Assembly: GCF_004025325.1 (NCBI RefSeq)
Contig: NZ_RSFE01000003.1
Span: 124,001-188,000 of the forward strand
Direction of reading: 5' to 3'
Length of the DNA: 64,000 nucleotides
Source of the DNA: Pseudidiomarina gelatinasegens
GTDB lineage: Bacteria; Pseudomonadota; Gammaproteobacteria; Enterobacterales; Alteromonadaceae
This document shows, in pieces, positions 31,000 to 39,566 of this stretch. The position numbers and the translations under genes were made by a program. The notes beneath the pieces are model-generated. The model worked only from the letters and a program-made list of their open reading frames with translations, was not told where the DNA came from and did no database searches. The first letter of the stretch is position 1. Every line of letters begins with the position of its first letter.

Positions 31000-32355
31000 A
31001 TGCGACTCAAACTTGTTGCACTCATAGCACTATTAGGCGGCGGTTTGTCTGGCTGCGCTACTTACGGTGTTATCGACAATCACTCGCAAACTGAAAACGT
31101 TACGCCGCAAAATTATTCACTGGCCAACTATGCCGCTGAGCACTCGCGTTCCGATGACATTACCATTGTGCTGGCATTTTCCGGCGGCGGCAGCCGTGCT
31201 GCAGCATTGTCTTACGGTGTTCTCGAAGGTTTACGCGATACCAAAATCAATATAGGCGACCGCGAAGTACGATTGTTAGACGAGGTTGACCTTATTACCT
31301 CTGTTTCGGGGGGGAGTTTCACCGCGGCTTATTATGGCTTGCACGGTGATAAAATATTTACCAACTTTGAAGATGACTTTCTGCGCCGTGATTACGTTTC
31401 GGAATGGCTTTATGGTATTGCAAGCCCGCTGCTCTGGTTTTCCAATAAGGGGCGAACCGACATCGCCACCCGCATTTACGAAGAACGCCTATTTAAAGGC
31501 GCAACTTTTGCTGACCTGAATCAGCGTAACGGCCCATTAGTACTTATCAATGCCTCAGATCTGGGCGGTGGAGTGCGTTTCTCTTTTGTACAAGAATATT
31601 TCGATTTACTCTGCTCTAATATTGCCTCATATCCAATCGCTCGGGCTGTTACAGCATCTTCGGCTGTACCTGTAATGCTCAATCCAGTCGTGTTGCAGAA
31701 CCATAAAGGCTGCTACAACCCAGCTCAAAACTACCTAGAAAAGCTCGATGAGAAAAAAATTAAAGAAGCCCAATTAGCACCGCAGTTAATCGATACCTTA
31801 AACGCGCTTCGCAGCTATCAAAACCGAGACGAACGTAAGTTTATTCACCTCGTTGACGGCGGCATTACAGATAACCTCGGGTTAATGGCGTTTTATGAGT
31901 TGGTCGAAATCGGCGGAGGTATTGCCAATTTTATGGAACGTATCGGCAGCAGACCATCAAAACGTCTTGTCATTATTTCCGTAAATGCATCAACCAAACC
32001 GCGCTATAACATTGAACACACCAACAAAATTGCCGACATTGAACCGATAATCAGCGCCGTTACCGATACGCAATTACATCGCTATAATTCGGCAACCATC
32101 AGTTTAATTCGCCGCAGCATGGAACGCTGGTCAGAAGAGCTTTCCACGTATTGGGAACCGATAGAACCTTTCTTTATAGAAATCAGTTTTGACGGCATCC
32201 AACAAGAACAGCGCCGCGTGTTCTTTAATCAAATACCGACTAGCTTATCGTTAAGTGAAGAACAAGCAGACGAGCTGACCCGAGCAGGCGTTGAGCTCTT
32301 GCAGCACAACGCCGAATTCCAACGCCTACTTTACGAAATAGAAGGTAAAGATTAG
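31000..32355 (+). CDS. Patatin-like phospholipase, predicted lipoprotein
   Basis: The 451-aa product has a lipoprotein signal (GGGLSGC, Cys 19). The patatin fold is clear: oxyanion loop SGGGSRAAA (61-69), nucleophile SVSGGSF (Ser 103) and catalytic DGG (Asp 286 in HLVDGGITDN). The catalytic Ser-Asp dyad is complete, so an active lipid acyl hydrolase is expected, most likely facing the periplasm or outer membrane. Its substrate is unknown. The stop interlocks with that of the small convergent DUF3149-like gene. Confidence 0.9.
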   Translation: MRLKLVALIALLGGGLSGCATYGVIDNHSQTENVTPQNYSLANYAAEHSRSDDITIVLAFSGGGSRAAALSYGVLEGLRDTKINIGDREVRLLDEVDLITSVSGGSFTAAYYGLHGDKIFTNFEDDFLRRDYVSEWLYGIASPLLWFSNKGRTDIATRIYEERLFKGATFADLNQRNGPLVLINASDLGGGVRFSFVQEYFDLLCSNIASYPIARAVTASSAVPVMLNPVVLQNHKGCYNPAQNYLEKLDEKKIKEAQLAPQLIDTLNALRSYQNRDERKFIHLVDGGITDNLGLMAFYELVEIGGGIANFMERIGSRPSKRLVIISVNASTKPRYNIEHTNKIADIEPIISAVTDTQLHRYNSATISLIRRSMERWSEELSTYWEPIEPFFIEISFDGIQQEQRRVFFNQIPTSLSLSEEQADELTRAGVELLQHNAEFQRLLYEIEGKD

Positions 32356-32495
32356 GATTTTTGATTGGATTCTTCTTCTGTTGCCTTTTTTATAAAGAAA
32401 ACAGCGTAGAAAACACACATTCCAATCACGATTGCTAATCCGCTGAACGAAAAAAAGATAACTGGGTCAGTGAAGAATTCGCGTAACAGGTTCAT
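32352..32495 (-). CDS. 47-aa DUF3149-like membrane protein
   Basis: ATG at 32495 has a good ribosome-binding site (GGAGTAAGG) and opens 47 codons to a TAA at 32354-32352. A short amphipathic start containing DP (LLREFFTDPVIFF) leads to one membrane helix (residues about 13-34) and a Lys-Lys, acidic tail (KKATEEESNQ). This is the layout of the DUF3149 small proteins of marine gammaproteobacteria, whose function is unknown. It is convergent with the patatin gene, overlapping by 4 nt. Confidence 0.75.
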   Translation of the reverse strand: MNLLREFFTDPVIFFSFSGLAIVIGMCVFYAVFFIKKATEEESNQKS

Positions 32496-32580
32496 AACCT
32501 TACTCCGTATGTGGTTTATAGGAGTATGTTAGTAAATCTGTAGCTTTGAATATTGATTTCGATCAATCTTTTTATTGCTG

Positions 32581-33069
32581 TTAGGGCTCCAGTGATAATC
32601 GCGTTGTTATCACATCATCCTTAACCACAGTCAGCATGAACACATCGCCGTAATCTTGCTCACTAAGCTCAATAGCGTTGCCTCCGGCTAATCGCACGAG
32701 TTCCGGCACTGTATTGCTATGCCCTACAATCAATGCATTTTGCTGTTGCTCAAGTACGCTCTTGATTAGGGCCTCACTGTCGCCAGCAGCATAAGTTGTG
32801 ATGGCAACATCTATCATCTCGGCAGTGGGCTTTGCGGTCTGTTGTGCACGCTGGTATTTGGTTGCATAAACATGCTCCAAATCAACATGCTTCAACAAAT
32901 GCGCCAAGTTAAGTGCCCGTTGCTGCCCCAGTGCAGACAATTCTGGGTCGGGTTTATCGGGCACCTTCTCCGCGTGGCGAACAATGAATAAGGTCATAAC
33001 TTCGGTGGGCTCCGCCATAACTGGGCCTCCAAGGCAAAACAATAAAACGGCGAGACAGATATTTTTCAT
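32581..33069 (-). CDS. Exported histidine phosphatase family protein
   Basis: The 162-aa protein has a signal peptide (LAVLLFCLGGPVMA) and the phosphoglycerate-mutase-like core: RHAEK with the phospho-accepting His, then LSALGQQRALNLAHLL, YATKYQRAQQTAKPTA and VGHSNTVPELVRLAGG with the second catalytic His. It resembles SixA-like small phosphatases but is exported, so a phosphohistidine protein target is unlikely and a periplasmic phosphoester is more plausible. It follows the LURP-one gene by 3 nt and is probably in its operon. Confidence 0.87.
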   Translation of the reverse strand: MKNICLAVLLFCLGGPVMAEPTEVMTLFIVRHAEKVPDKPDPELSALGQQRALNLAHLLKHVDLEHVYATKYQRAQQTAKPTAEMIDVAITTYAAGDSEALIKSVLEQQQNALIVGHSNTVPELVRLAGGNAIELSEQDYGDVFMLTVVKDDVITTRLSLEP

Positions 33070-33072
33070 ATA

Positions 33073-33561
33073 TTAATCTGACGCTTTCTTTTCAAGTTGC
33101 ATGGCTACAATTGCCGCTACGGTAAATAGTTCATCATTTAAGTCATCCGTTTGCATCTCTACCTGGTGCTTGTCACGAATGGAAATCAACTTTTCAGAAG
33201 CTTTCGCAAGTAATTTATCGCGATGATAAATCGTAAACGCTAAGTCGAGTAAATTTCCCTTAAACTCGGCGCCATCATAAGGTCCGCCGGTCACCCAATA
33301 CTCGCGTTTAAGCGAGAAGAACTTGCGCTGCAAAACCATATCGCCAAGTTGGCCACTCACCAAAAATGTTGGACGAATCGCCAAACGCTTATGGCGTATT
33401 TGCATAATTTCTTGATCAGCTTGGTTGAAAATTCGCCAGCGGCGCCGCAGCAGTGCAAACTCACCTTTGGCGTAATAACACAGAGCACCGTTCGTATCCG
33501 TAATATCAATTCGGCCGAAAAGCGAAACAATTCGCGTGGAAACAATCAAACCCCGAACCAT
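33073..33561 (-). CDS. LURP-one-related (tubby-like) family protein
   Basis: ATG 33561 is chosen over the frame start at 33600 because AGAGG lies just before it; this gives 162 residues. The chain is a run of beta strands (RIDITDTNGALCYYAKGEF, WRIFNQADQEIMQIRHKR, EYWVTGGPYDGAEFKGNL) typical of the LURP-one-related/YxjI family, whose fold is a 12-strand barrel around a central helix (IVAMQLE). Bacterial members have no established function. It is 3 nt from the phosphatase gene downstream. Confidence 0.72.
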   Translation of the reverse strand: MVRGLIVSTRIVSLFGRIDITDTNGALCYYAKGEFALLRRRWRIFNQADQEIMQIRHKRLAIRPTFLVSGQLGDMVLQRKFFSLKREYWVTGGPYDGAEFKGNLLDLAFTIYHRDKLLAKASEKLISIRDKHQVEMQTDDLNDELFTVAAIVAMQLEKKASD

Positions 33562-33614
33562 GGTTGCCTCTTTCTTATTGTTTTTGTAATTATTTGACAA
33601 AGAGTGCCATATAT

Positions 33615-34136
33615 TTAGTCATTTAGGTAGCGGTAGAGCTTTAACCGCTCATGTTCCGGATTCAAAACATAGCCGATATCTACAAAGTTGAGTTTAAGGA
33701 GTAAGTTGATGGATGCCTGATTGTTGGGATTGACAATTGCATCGACGATCCCCACGCCCTTTTTCCCGGTTAAATAACTGAGCATCAAGAATGCCGCGCA
33801 TCTAGCAACACCCTGCCCCCTCGCATTTCTTAATAACGCATACCCCAAATCAATGTGTTCCAGAAAGTCACGTTTCAATACACTAATGACCCCCATCGGG
33901 TAACCATCATCCGCCGCGCGAATCGCCCAAAGGCCCAAATAGTCAGGCTGATTGAGCACACCTTTCTCGAGATAGGCCTGCGTCTGCTCTTTGGTACGAA
34001 CGCCCCGATCGCCAATATTGGTAATAAAATCTGGGTCATTGAGCAGTTCTAATAGAAAGCTAACATCGTTCAAAGACACTTTTTGTAAAACGATTTTATC
34101 GCTTTTTAGCGTTAATAAATCAGAATTGAGCCCCAT
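33615..34136 (-). CDS. GNAT-family N-acetyltransferase (RimJ/RimL-like)
   Basis: The 173-aa protein has the GNAT order: an N-terminal VSLNDVSFLLELLNDPDF typical of the RimJ/RimL group, a central IDLGYALL strand, the acetyl-CoA loop RNARGQGVARCAAFL and a C-terminal NQASINLLLKLNF. The acceptor is unknown; members acetylate protein N-termini, polyamines or antibiotics. GGGAG precedes ATG 34136. The start overlaps the end of dgkA by 25 nt, so it is probably in the dgkA operon. Confidence 0.85.
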   Translation of the reverse strand: MGLNSDLLTLKSDKIVLQKVSLNDVSFLLELLNDPDFITNIGDRGVRTKEQTQAYLEKGVLNQPDYLGLWAIRAADDGYPMGVISVLKRDFLEHIDLGYALLRNARGQGVARCAAFLMLSYLTGKKGVGIVDAIVNPNNQASINLLLKLNFVDIGYVLNPEHERLKLYRYLND

Positions 34137-34471
34137 ACCACTCCCATTAATACCAATGCAAAAAACACGGCCGCCGAAGCGATGTCTTTCGCGCGCCCAC
34201 TTAATTCATGCAGCTCAGGCCCAACACGATCAACAACGGCCTCGATTGCTGAGTTTAACAGCTCGGTAATAACCAAAATAAACAAAGTTAGTATCAGTAC
34301 GAGACGTTCAACTAGTGTTACATCAATCAACAATGCGATGGGCACCAATACCGCGCACAACAGCGCCTCTTGCCTAAAAGCAGCTTCAGATTTCCATGCC
34401 AACCTTATTCCACGCATTGAATTAAATGTGGCATGAATTATTCTGTCAATTCCTGTTTTATTCGCTTTCAT
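34112..34471 (-). CDS. dgkA: Diacylglycerol kinase DgkA
   Basis: This 119-aa integral membrane kinase shows the DgkA signatures: KSEAAFRQEA near the first helix, the active-site ITELLNSAIEAVVDRVGPE and AKDIASAAVFFAL. Three membrane helices are evident. It phosphorylates diacylglycerol to phosphatidate, recycling the lipid left after phosphoglycerol or phosphoethanolamine head groups are transferred from phospholipids. It is divergent from an LtaS-type transferase that would release diacylglycerol, and a PmrA/QseB-type box lies between the two genes. Confidence 0.95.
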   Translation of the reverse strand: MKANKTGIDRIIHATFNSMRGIRLAWKSEAAFRQEALLCAVLVPIALLIDVTLVERLVLILTLFILVITELLNSAIEAVVDRVGPELHELSGRAKDIASAAVFFALVLMGVVWGSILIY

Positions 34472-34515
34472 ATGAACCCTCAGTGCACAATAACACTTTA
34501 ATTTACCAGCTCTTT

Positions 34516-34532
34516 CTTAAGCCTTCCTTAAG
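34516..34532. promoter_or_regulatory. Perfect PmrA/QseB-type box between dgkA and the LtaS-type gene
   Basis: CTTAAG-CCTTC-CTTAAG matches the known PmrA box (direct hexamers, 5-bp spacer) at all 12 positions. On the plus strand a -10-like TAGCTT (34543-34548) follows after 10 bp, the same arrangement as at the 45.7-kb promoter. It should control the LtaS-type gene and perhaps dgkA. Confidence 0.7.
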
Positions 34533-34578
34533 GTTTCACTGATAGCTTGTACCGAGTAGAACTTTGAGGTTTAAGTTA

Positions 34579-36543
34579 ATGGTACGAGCAATAAAACAAG
34601 GTACAACAAGTTTCATCCCCGTAGCGCTGTTTGTTGTGAGCAGCTTGCTTATGCTAAGTCTATTTCGCTTCGGTTATTTTATTTTATACACCGAACGCGT
34701 TATTGAAGCGATCAATCCAATTGAATTTTTCCTGTTAGGAATACGTGCCGACTTGATTCAAATTGGCTACTACACGCTTGTTCCATTATTACTGTTCCCG
34801 TTCTGTAACTTTCGTAAAACACATCAATTGTGGCTCAAGTTTTCGGTGCTGTGGTTTAGTGCCTGCTTTGCGTTGCTGTTTTTTATGGAAATTTCTACGC
34901 CTGCGTTTTTGGCACAATACGATACACGGCCAAACCGCCTGTTTTTTGAATACCTGCTGTATCCTAAAGAAGTATTTTCCACGCTGTGGAATGGTTTTCG
35001 TGGTTGGCTAATTCTAGGCGTTACCGCCAGTGGCTTGGTCATTTATACCGTTTACACGTTTTCAAAGTCGATGCATAAGCGGTTAGCTCAACGAACCACA
35101 CACCACGGTATGGCGTGGTTACTTTTGCCTGTTGTTTTGGTTTTTACCGTTTTGGGAATACGTTCAACGTTAGCACACCGACCTGCCAATCCTGCATTCT
35201 TTGCGGTTTCGAGTGACGCTATGGTGAACTCGTTAATATTAAACTCGAACTATACACTGGCTTATGCGGTGTATAATTTAAAGCATGAAGACAAAGCTAA
35301 TCGTGTGTATGGGCAGTTAACAGACGCTGAAGTTATCGCAACAATTACTGCCGAAGATCACCTGAAATCAGCGGATTTCCCGTTTAAAAATTATCCGACC
35401 GTGCACTTTCAAGCCGCTTCGAATAAACGTGAAAAACCGCTCAACATTGTCATTATCTTAGAAGAGAGTTTAGGTGCAACCTTCGTGGAGTCGCTCGGCG
35501 GATTGCCTGTTACACCAAATATCGAACGGCTAAAAAACCAAGGGTGGTGGTTTGAAAACCTCTACGCTACGGGTACTCGATCGGTACGTGGTATCGAAGC
35601 CGTCGTATCTGGCTTTCTGCCATCGCGCGCCCGCAGTACTGTGAAGCTCTCAGATTCGCAGCGCTATTTTTTCACAATTGCAGATGCGCTAAAACGCCAA
35701 GGCTACACCACCGAGTTTATTTACGGCGGTGAGTCGCATTTCGACAACATGGCTGCGTTTTTCACCGGCAATGGGTTTTCCAACATTATTGATCAAGATG
35801 AATTCAGCAATCCTGTATTTGAGGGCAGTTGGGGCGTTAGCGATCAAGACTTGCTAACCATGCTGCATGCTCGACTCATTGAGCAACAGGGTTCATCACA
35901 ACCTTCTTTTACCTTGGCGTTCACCTCGTCAAACCATGAGCCATTTGAGTTCCCTGACAATCAAATAGCACTTAGTGAACACCCCAAACAAACCGTTAAC
36001 AACGCGGTTAAATATGCTGATCATGCATTGGGCCAGTTTTTCGATAGGGCCATGCAAAGCGACTATTGGCAAAACACGTTATTTCTGGTGGTTGCTGACC
36101 ATGACACCCGTGTTTATGGAAATGACTTAGTTCCCATTCAAAAATTTCATATTCCTGGTCTCATTCTTGGTGGCGACATAAGCCCACGCGTCATCGATAC
36201 CGTAACCAGCCAAATCGATTTAACGCCAACACTGCTCTCATTAGCTGGTGTAAGTGCTTATGTGCCGACCCTGGGTCAAGACCTAAGCAACCCTGAAACT
36301 CCCCCAGCGAATCGTGCCATGATGCAATTTGGTGACAGCTATGGTTGGCTACAGGGCAATCAACTCACCGTTTTAACCACCGACGGCAAGCAGCACCAAT
36401 TTACTTACCAAAGAGACAGCAAAGAGTTACTGCCCTCGCATCAATCTCTTGCTGATAAGCAAATTAAACGCATTCAAGCATTTGCTATGGCGCCCTCGGT
36501 GCTCTACCAAAGCCATGCCTATTACGTGCCAGTTACCCATTAA
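34579..36543 (+). CDS. LtaS-type membrane sulfatase/phosphotransferase
   Basis: The frame opens at TTG 34564, but ATG 34579 is preferred (GAGG upstream), giving 654 aa. Four or five N-terminal membrane helices precede an extracytoplasmic sulfatase-fold domain: metal ligand region LEESLGAT (Glu 295), nucleophile region ATGTRSVRG (Thr 333), YGGESHFDNM and ADHDTRVYG (Asp 507, His 508). The family includes LtaS, OpgB and phosphoethanolamine transferases, which move a phospholipid head group and release diacylglycerol. Divergence from dgkA and the shared PmrA-type box fit envelope head-group modification. The acceptor (glucan, lipid A or other) is not shown by sequence. Confidence 0.87.
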   Translation: MVRAIKQGTTSFIPVALFVVSSLLMLSLFRFGYFILYTERVIEAINPIEFFLLGIRADLIQIGYYTLVPLLLFPFCNFRKTHQLWLKFSVLWFSACFALLFFMEISTPAFLAQYDTRPNRLFFEYLLYPKEVFSTLWNGFRGWLILGVTASGLVIYTVYTFSKSMHKRLAQRTTHHGMAWLLLPVVLVFTVLGIRSTLAHRPANPAFFAVSSDAMVNSLILNSNYTLAYAVYNLKHEDKANRVYGQLTDAEVIATITAEDHLKSADFPFKNYPTVHFQAASNKREKPLNIVIILEESLGATFVESLGGLPVTPNIERLKNQGWWFENLYATGTRSVRGIEAVVSGFLPSRARSTVKLSDSQRYFFTIADALKRQGYTTEFIYGGESHFDNMAAFFTGNGFSNIIDQDEFSNPVFEGSWGVSDQDLLTMLHARLIEQQGSSQPSFTLAFTSSNHEPFEFPDNQIALSEHPKQTVNNAVKYADHALGQFFDRAMQSDYWQNTLFLVVADHDTRVYGNDLVPIQKFHIPGLILGGDISPRVIDTVTSQIDLTPTLLSLAGVSAYVPTLGQDLSNPETPPANRAMMQFGDSYGWLQGNQLTVLTTDGKQHQFTYQRDSKELLPSHQSLADKQIKRIQAFAMAPSVLYQSHAYYVPVTH

Positions 36544-36622
36544 TTTTTGTTAAAAAATTGCTTTTATTGAAGATTATGCCATTCTAAACCAATAACTTAA
36601 GCAACTATTGAGTAGCAGAGGA

Positions 36623-38803
36623 ATGGCAACGTGCTGTAAGCGTTTAATCGTCAGTTTTCTTGTGTGCTGTGGGGTATTACCTCTCGCCTCCTTTGCCGCA
36701 CCGGAAGAATTAACTTTTGTTGGGTCGAAATTTTATCCGCCGCTGCAATGGCTTGATGCAAACAATGAGCCGCAAGGTTTTATTGTTGAACTTGAACAAG
36801 CTCTTGCCAATGAAGGCGACTACCCAATTACTCAAACTCTATTGCCGTGGAACGAAGCACTCCAGGCAGTGCGAACGGGACAAGCTGATGCAGTAGCTCT
36901 GATTCCTTCCGAAGCCCGCAGTGAATATTTCGATTTTTCTGAACCCTTCTACTATGTCGCGCACGGCATTTTTTCTCACTCCAACGGCATCCAATACGGT
37001 AATTACGCTCAGCTTGAAGGTAAAAATGTTGCCGTGGCATCAGGGGCTTTTGCCCAGCAGCAACTCAGCGACAGTGGCTATAACTTTGAATTGATAAGCG
37101 CTAGTGATGAATTGCATTGTTTACAGTTAGTCGACAACCGAACCGCAGACGCCTGTATCGAAGTAACGACAACGTCGCGTCATTTAATCACCAATAACAA
37201 GTTACAAGTCGCACTTTCTAGCCCACCGTTTTGGCCGCAATCATATGCATTCGGTGTGCGTAAAGGAAACAAGGAATTATTAGCGCTTATCAACAAACAA
37301 CTTGCGATGATTCAAGTCAACGGCACCTATCAGAACGTTTACCAAAAGTGGGTAGCCCAACTTGAATGGCAAGAGCGCACCTTTACAAGTAACCTTAAAG
37401 CGCTCGGTTGGCTGGTGTTTGGCATTGTTTCTATGGCTGCGGCAGGTTTTGGCTGGAGCTATGTTCTAAAAAAGCAAGTTGCGCTGAAAACCTACCGAAT
37501 TCAACAAGAACTTGACGCCCGCAAAGTACTACAAAAACGCCTCCACTTTTTGGCCAAACATGAAGTGATAACAGGGCTTTATAATCGCCCTGCTTTTACG
37601 GAGTTGTTAGATAAGCAAATTAAGGCGCACCCTGAGGACCACCCTACGGTCATCGTGATACGCATTGCCAATATAGATTCCATTACGTCTTTGTTTGGCT
37701 ATGACATTACCACTGACCTACTGATTGAGTTCTCAGAGCGACTCAAAAAACAAGGGTTCAAATACGCAGCCCACTTTGGTGTAGGTTTATTCGCCGCTGT
37801 CGCAGATGCGGAGCTAACTACCGAGGCAATCATCGATCTCGCCATGCAACCGCTAGAATTCCAGTCGATTGATTTCGAGCCCCTGCTTGCTTTTGGTCTG
37901 ATTCGACATAAGGACTTCGGTACAATCCAATCGAACGATGCACAAGAACTATTACGACAGGCTTTAACTGCCGTTTCAGTGTCACAAAAAGACCATAAAC
38001 TCTGGGTTGAGTACTCGCCAGGATTAGAGCCCAACGCTGACGATTTGCGGTTGTTAAAAGACTTTCACCAGTATGGTACCCGTGATTTTTTCCTGCATTA
38101 TCAGCCTAAGCTAAGGTTAGAAACAAACACCATTCTTGGTGCAGAAGCCCTGGTACGTTGGCAACATCCGACACTCGGTGTGGTGCCGCCAAGTAAGTTT
38201 ATTCCGTTAATGGAAGAATCGGGTCTTGTCACACAAATTACCCGCTGGGTTATTACCGAAACAATTGCGATGATGAAGCGTCATAAGTTGTGTCAAAAAG
38301 GCATCGTTATCAGCGTTAATGTATCAACACGCGATCTAACCGAGCTCGGTTTTGTGCAGTTTGTGCAAAATATCGTGAACGATATCGATCCAAAGTGCCT
38401 GCAATTTGAAATCACAGAAACTGGCTTAATTGATGATTCAGAACGTGCATTGTATGTGCTGAGTAAAATGAACGAACTTGGAATTAGCTGCTCGGTGGAT
38501 GATTTCGGAACAGGCAACTCATCCCTTTCTTACCTCAGTAAGTTCCCCGTAGCTGAAATAAAGCTCGACCGAAGCTATGTGTTTGATATTGCAGAAAACG
38601 ACCGTAACTATATGATAGTGCGTTCAACCATTGAGCTGGCTCATATGTTGGGCATATCGGTTACAGCAGAAGGGGTTGAAGATATTGCCACGATTAATGT
38701 CCTGCGAGAGTTTAATTGTGAAACCATTCAAGGTTTTGTTATTTCTCGTCCAATATCCGAAGATGAAATTGTCGGGATGTTTTTAAGAGAAATTAAGATT
38801 TAA
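36623..38803 (+). CDS. Periplasmic-binding sensor, degenerate GGDEF, EAL phosphodiesterase
   Basis: After a signal peptide (VCCGVLPLASFA) comes a SBP_bac_3-type binding domain (residues about 22-255; FVGSKFYPPLQWLDANNEPQGF, YFDFSEPFYY), one membrane helix (residues about 262-282), a GGDEF domain and an EAL domain. The GGDEF motif is lost (HFGVGLFAAV), while EAL is complete (GAEALVRWQHP, SVNVSTRDL, EITETGLI, VDDFGTGNSSL, KLDRSYV, AEGVED). So it should degrade c-di-GMP in response to an amino acid-like ligand. ATG 36623 lies very close to AGAGGA; a TTG at 36608 in frame is the alternative start. Confidence 0.9.
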   Translation: MATCCKRLIVSFLVCCGVLPLASFAAPEELTFVGSKFYPPLQWLDANNEPQGFIVELEQALANEGDYPITQTLLPWNEALQAVRTGQADAVALIPSEARSEYFDFSEPFYYVAHGIFSHSNGIQYGNYAQLEGKNVAVASGAFAQQQLSDSGYNFELISASDELHCLQLVDNRTADACIEVTTTSRHLITNNKLQVALSSPPFWPQSYAFGVRKGNKELLALINKQLAMIQVNGTYQNVYQKWVAQLEWQERTFTSNLKALGWLVFGIVSMAAAGFGWSYVLKKQVALKTYRIQQELDARKVLQKRLHFLAKHEVITGLYNRPAFTELLDKQIKAHPEDHPTVIVIRIANIDSITSLFGYDITTDLLIEFSERLKKQGFKYAAHFGVGLFAAVADAELTTEAIIDLAMQPLEFQSIDFEPLLAFGLIRHKDFGTIQSNDAQELLRQALTAVSVSQKDHKLWVEYSPGLEPNADDLRLLKDFHQYGTRDFFLHYQPKLRLETNTILGAEALVRWQHPTLGVVPPSKFIPLMEESGLVTQITRWVITETIAMMKRHKLCQKGIVISVNVSTRDLTELGFVQFVQNIVNDIDPKCLQFEITETGLIDDSERALYVLSKMNELGISCSVDDFGTGNSSLSYLSKFPVAEIKLDRSYVFDIAENDRNYMIVRSTIELAHMLGISVTAEGVEDIATINVLREFNCETIQGFVISRPISEDEIVGMFLREIKI

Positions 38804-38816
38804 TGAGGCAGCTTGG

Positions 38817-39566
38817 CTAAGTGCCAGCCAGTCCCCAGTGTTTTGCAGTGCGCTGCAAGGCTTCAACATTTTCTGAAGCTAACAGCTGAATTGGCGTTTG
38901 GGAGAAATGATTGGTTAGCCCAAGCTCCTGCTTTAGCCAGGCAACCATGGCTTCGCCTGAATGAATCGTTTTAGCCCCATCAAAATAATCAGCAATTTGC
39001 GGTGCAATAAGCGGAAAATGTGTGCAGCCCAGCAGCACGACATCTGGTTTTACTAATTCTGAAAAATAATGATGCATGGTTTCCCGCAATATCGGGCCTT
39101 CAAATAACGCTTCTTCAACAATGGGTACAAATAATGGTGTGGCAATTGCGTCAACACAGTGAAATCCCAACGCTTGAATTCGTTGCTGGTAAGCGCCCGA
39201 GTTAATCGTTGAACGTGTTGCGATAATCAATATGCGCGCATCGTTATCAATGCCTTCAAGCTGTTGCAAGGCGAGCACACCCGGTTCGAGTACCCCGTAT
39301 ACGGGTTTATTCGACTGTTGCTGCATTGCAGCCAGGGCAGTGACACTCACGGTGTTACAGGCCACAACTAAACAATCAACATCGGTACCATTAAAGAACT
39401 CAACCGCTTCAAGCGCGTAGCGTGTAACAGTATTCTTATCTTTGTTGCCATAGGGCACACGCGCAGTATCGCCATAATAGAGCAGCTCACTAAAACAACC
39501 ACTTTGCTGCAACGAACGCGCAACTGTTAAACCGCCAACCCCACTATCAAACACACCTACTTTCAC
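38817..39566 (-). CDS. murI: Glutamate racemase
   Basis: GTG 39566 is chosen, with GGGGAG 7-8 nt upstream, although ATG 39581 is in frame; this gives 249 aa. MurI signatures are VGVFDSGVGGLTV, YYGDTARVPYG, VVACNTVS (catalytic Cys 70) and LLGCTHFPL (catalytic Cys 181). It makes D-glutamate for peptidoglycan. The GTGA overlap with the sensor kinase gene makes it the last gene of the eight-gene operon. An essential cell-wall enzyme may thus be partly under this operon's control. Confidence 0.96.
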   Translation of the reverse strand: MKVGVFDSGVGGLTVARSLQQSGCFSELLYYGDTARVPYGNKDKNTVTRYALEAVEFFNGTDVDCLVVACNTVSVTALAAMQQQSNKPVYGVLEPGVLALQQLEGIDNDARILIIATRSTINSGAYQQRIQALGFHCVDAIATPLFVPIVEEALFEGPILRETMHHYFSELVKPDVVLLGCTHFPLIAPQIADYFDGAKTIHSGEAMVAWLKQELGLTNHFSQTPIQLLASENVEALQRTAKHWGLAGT

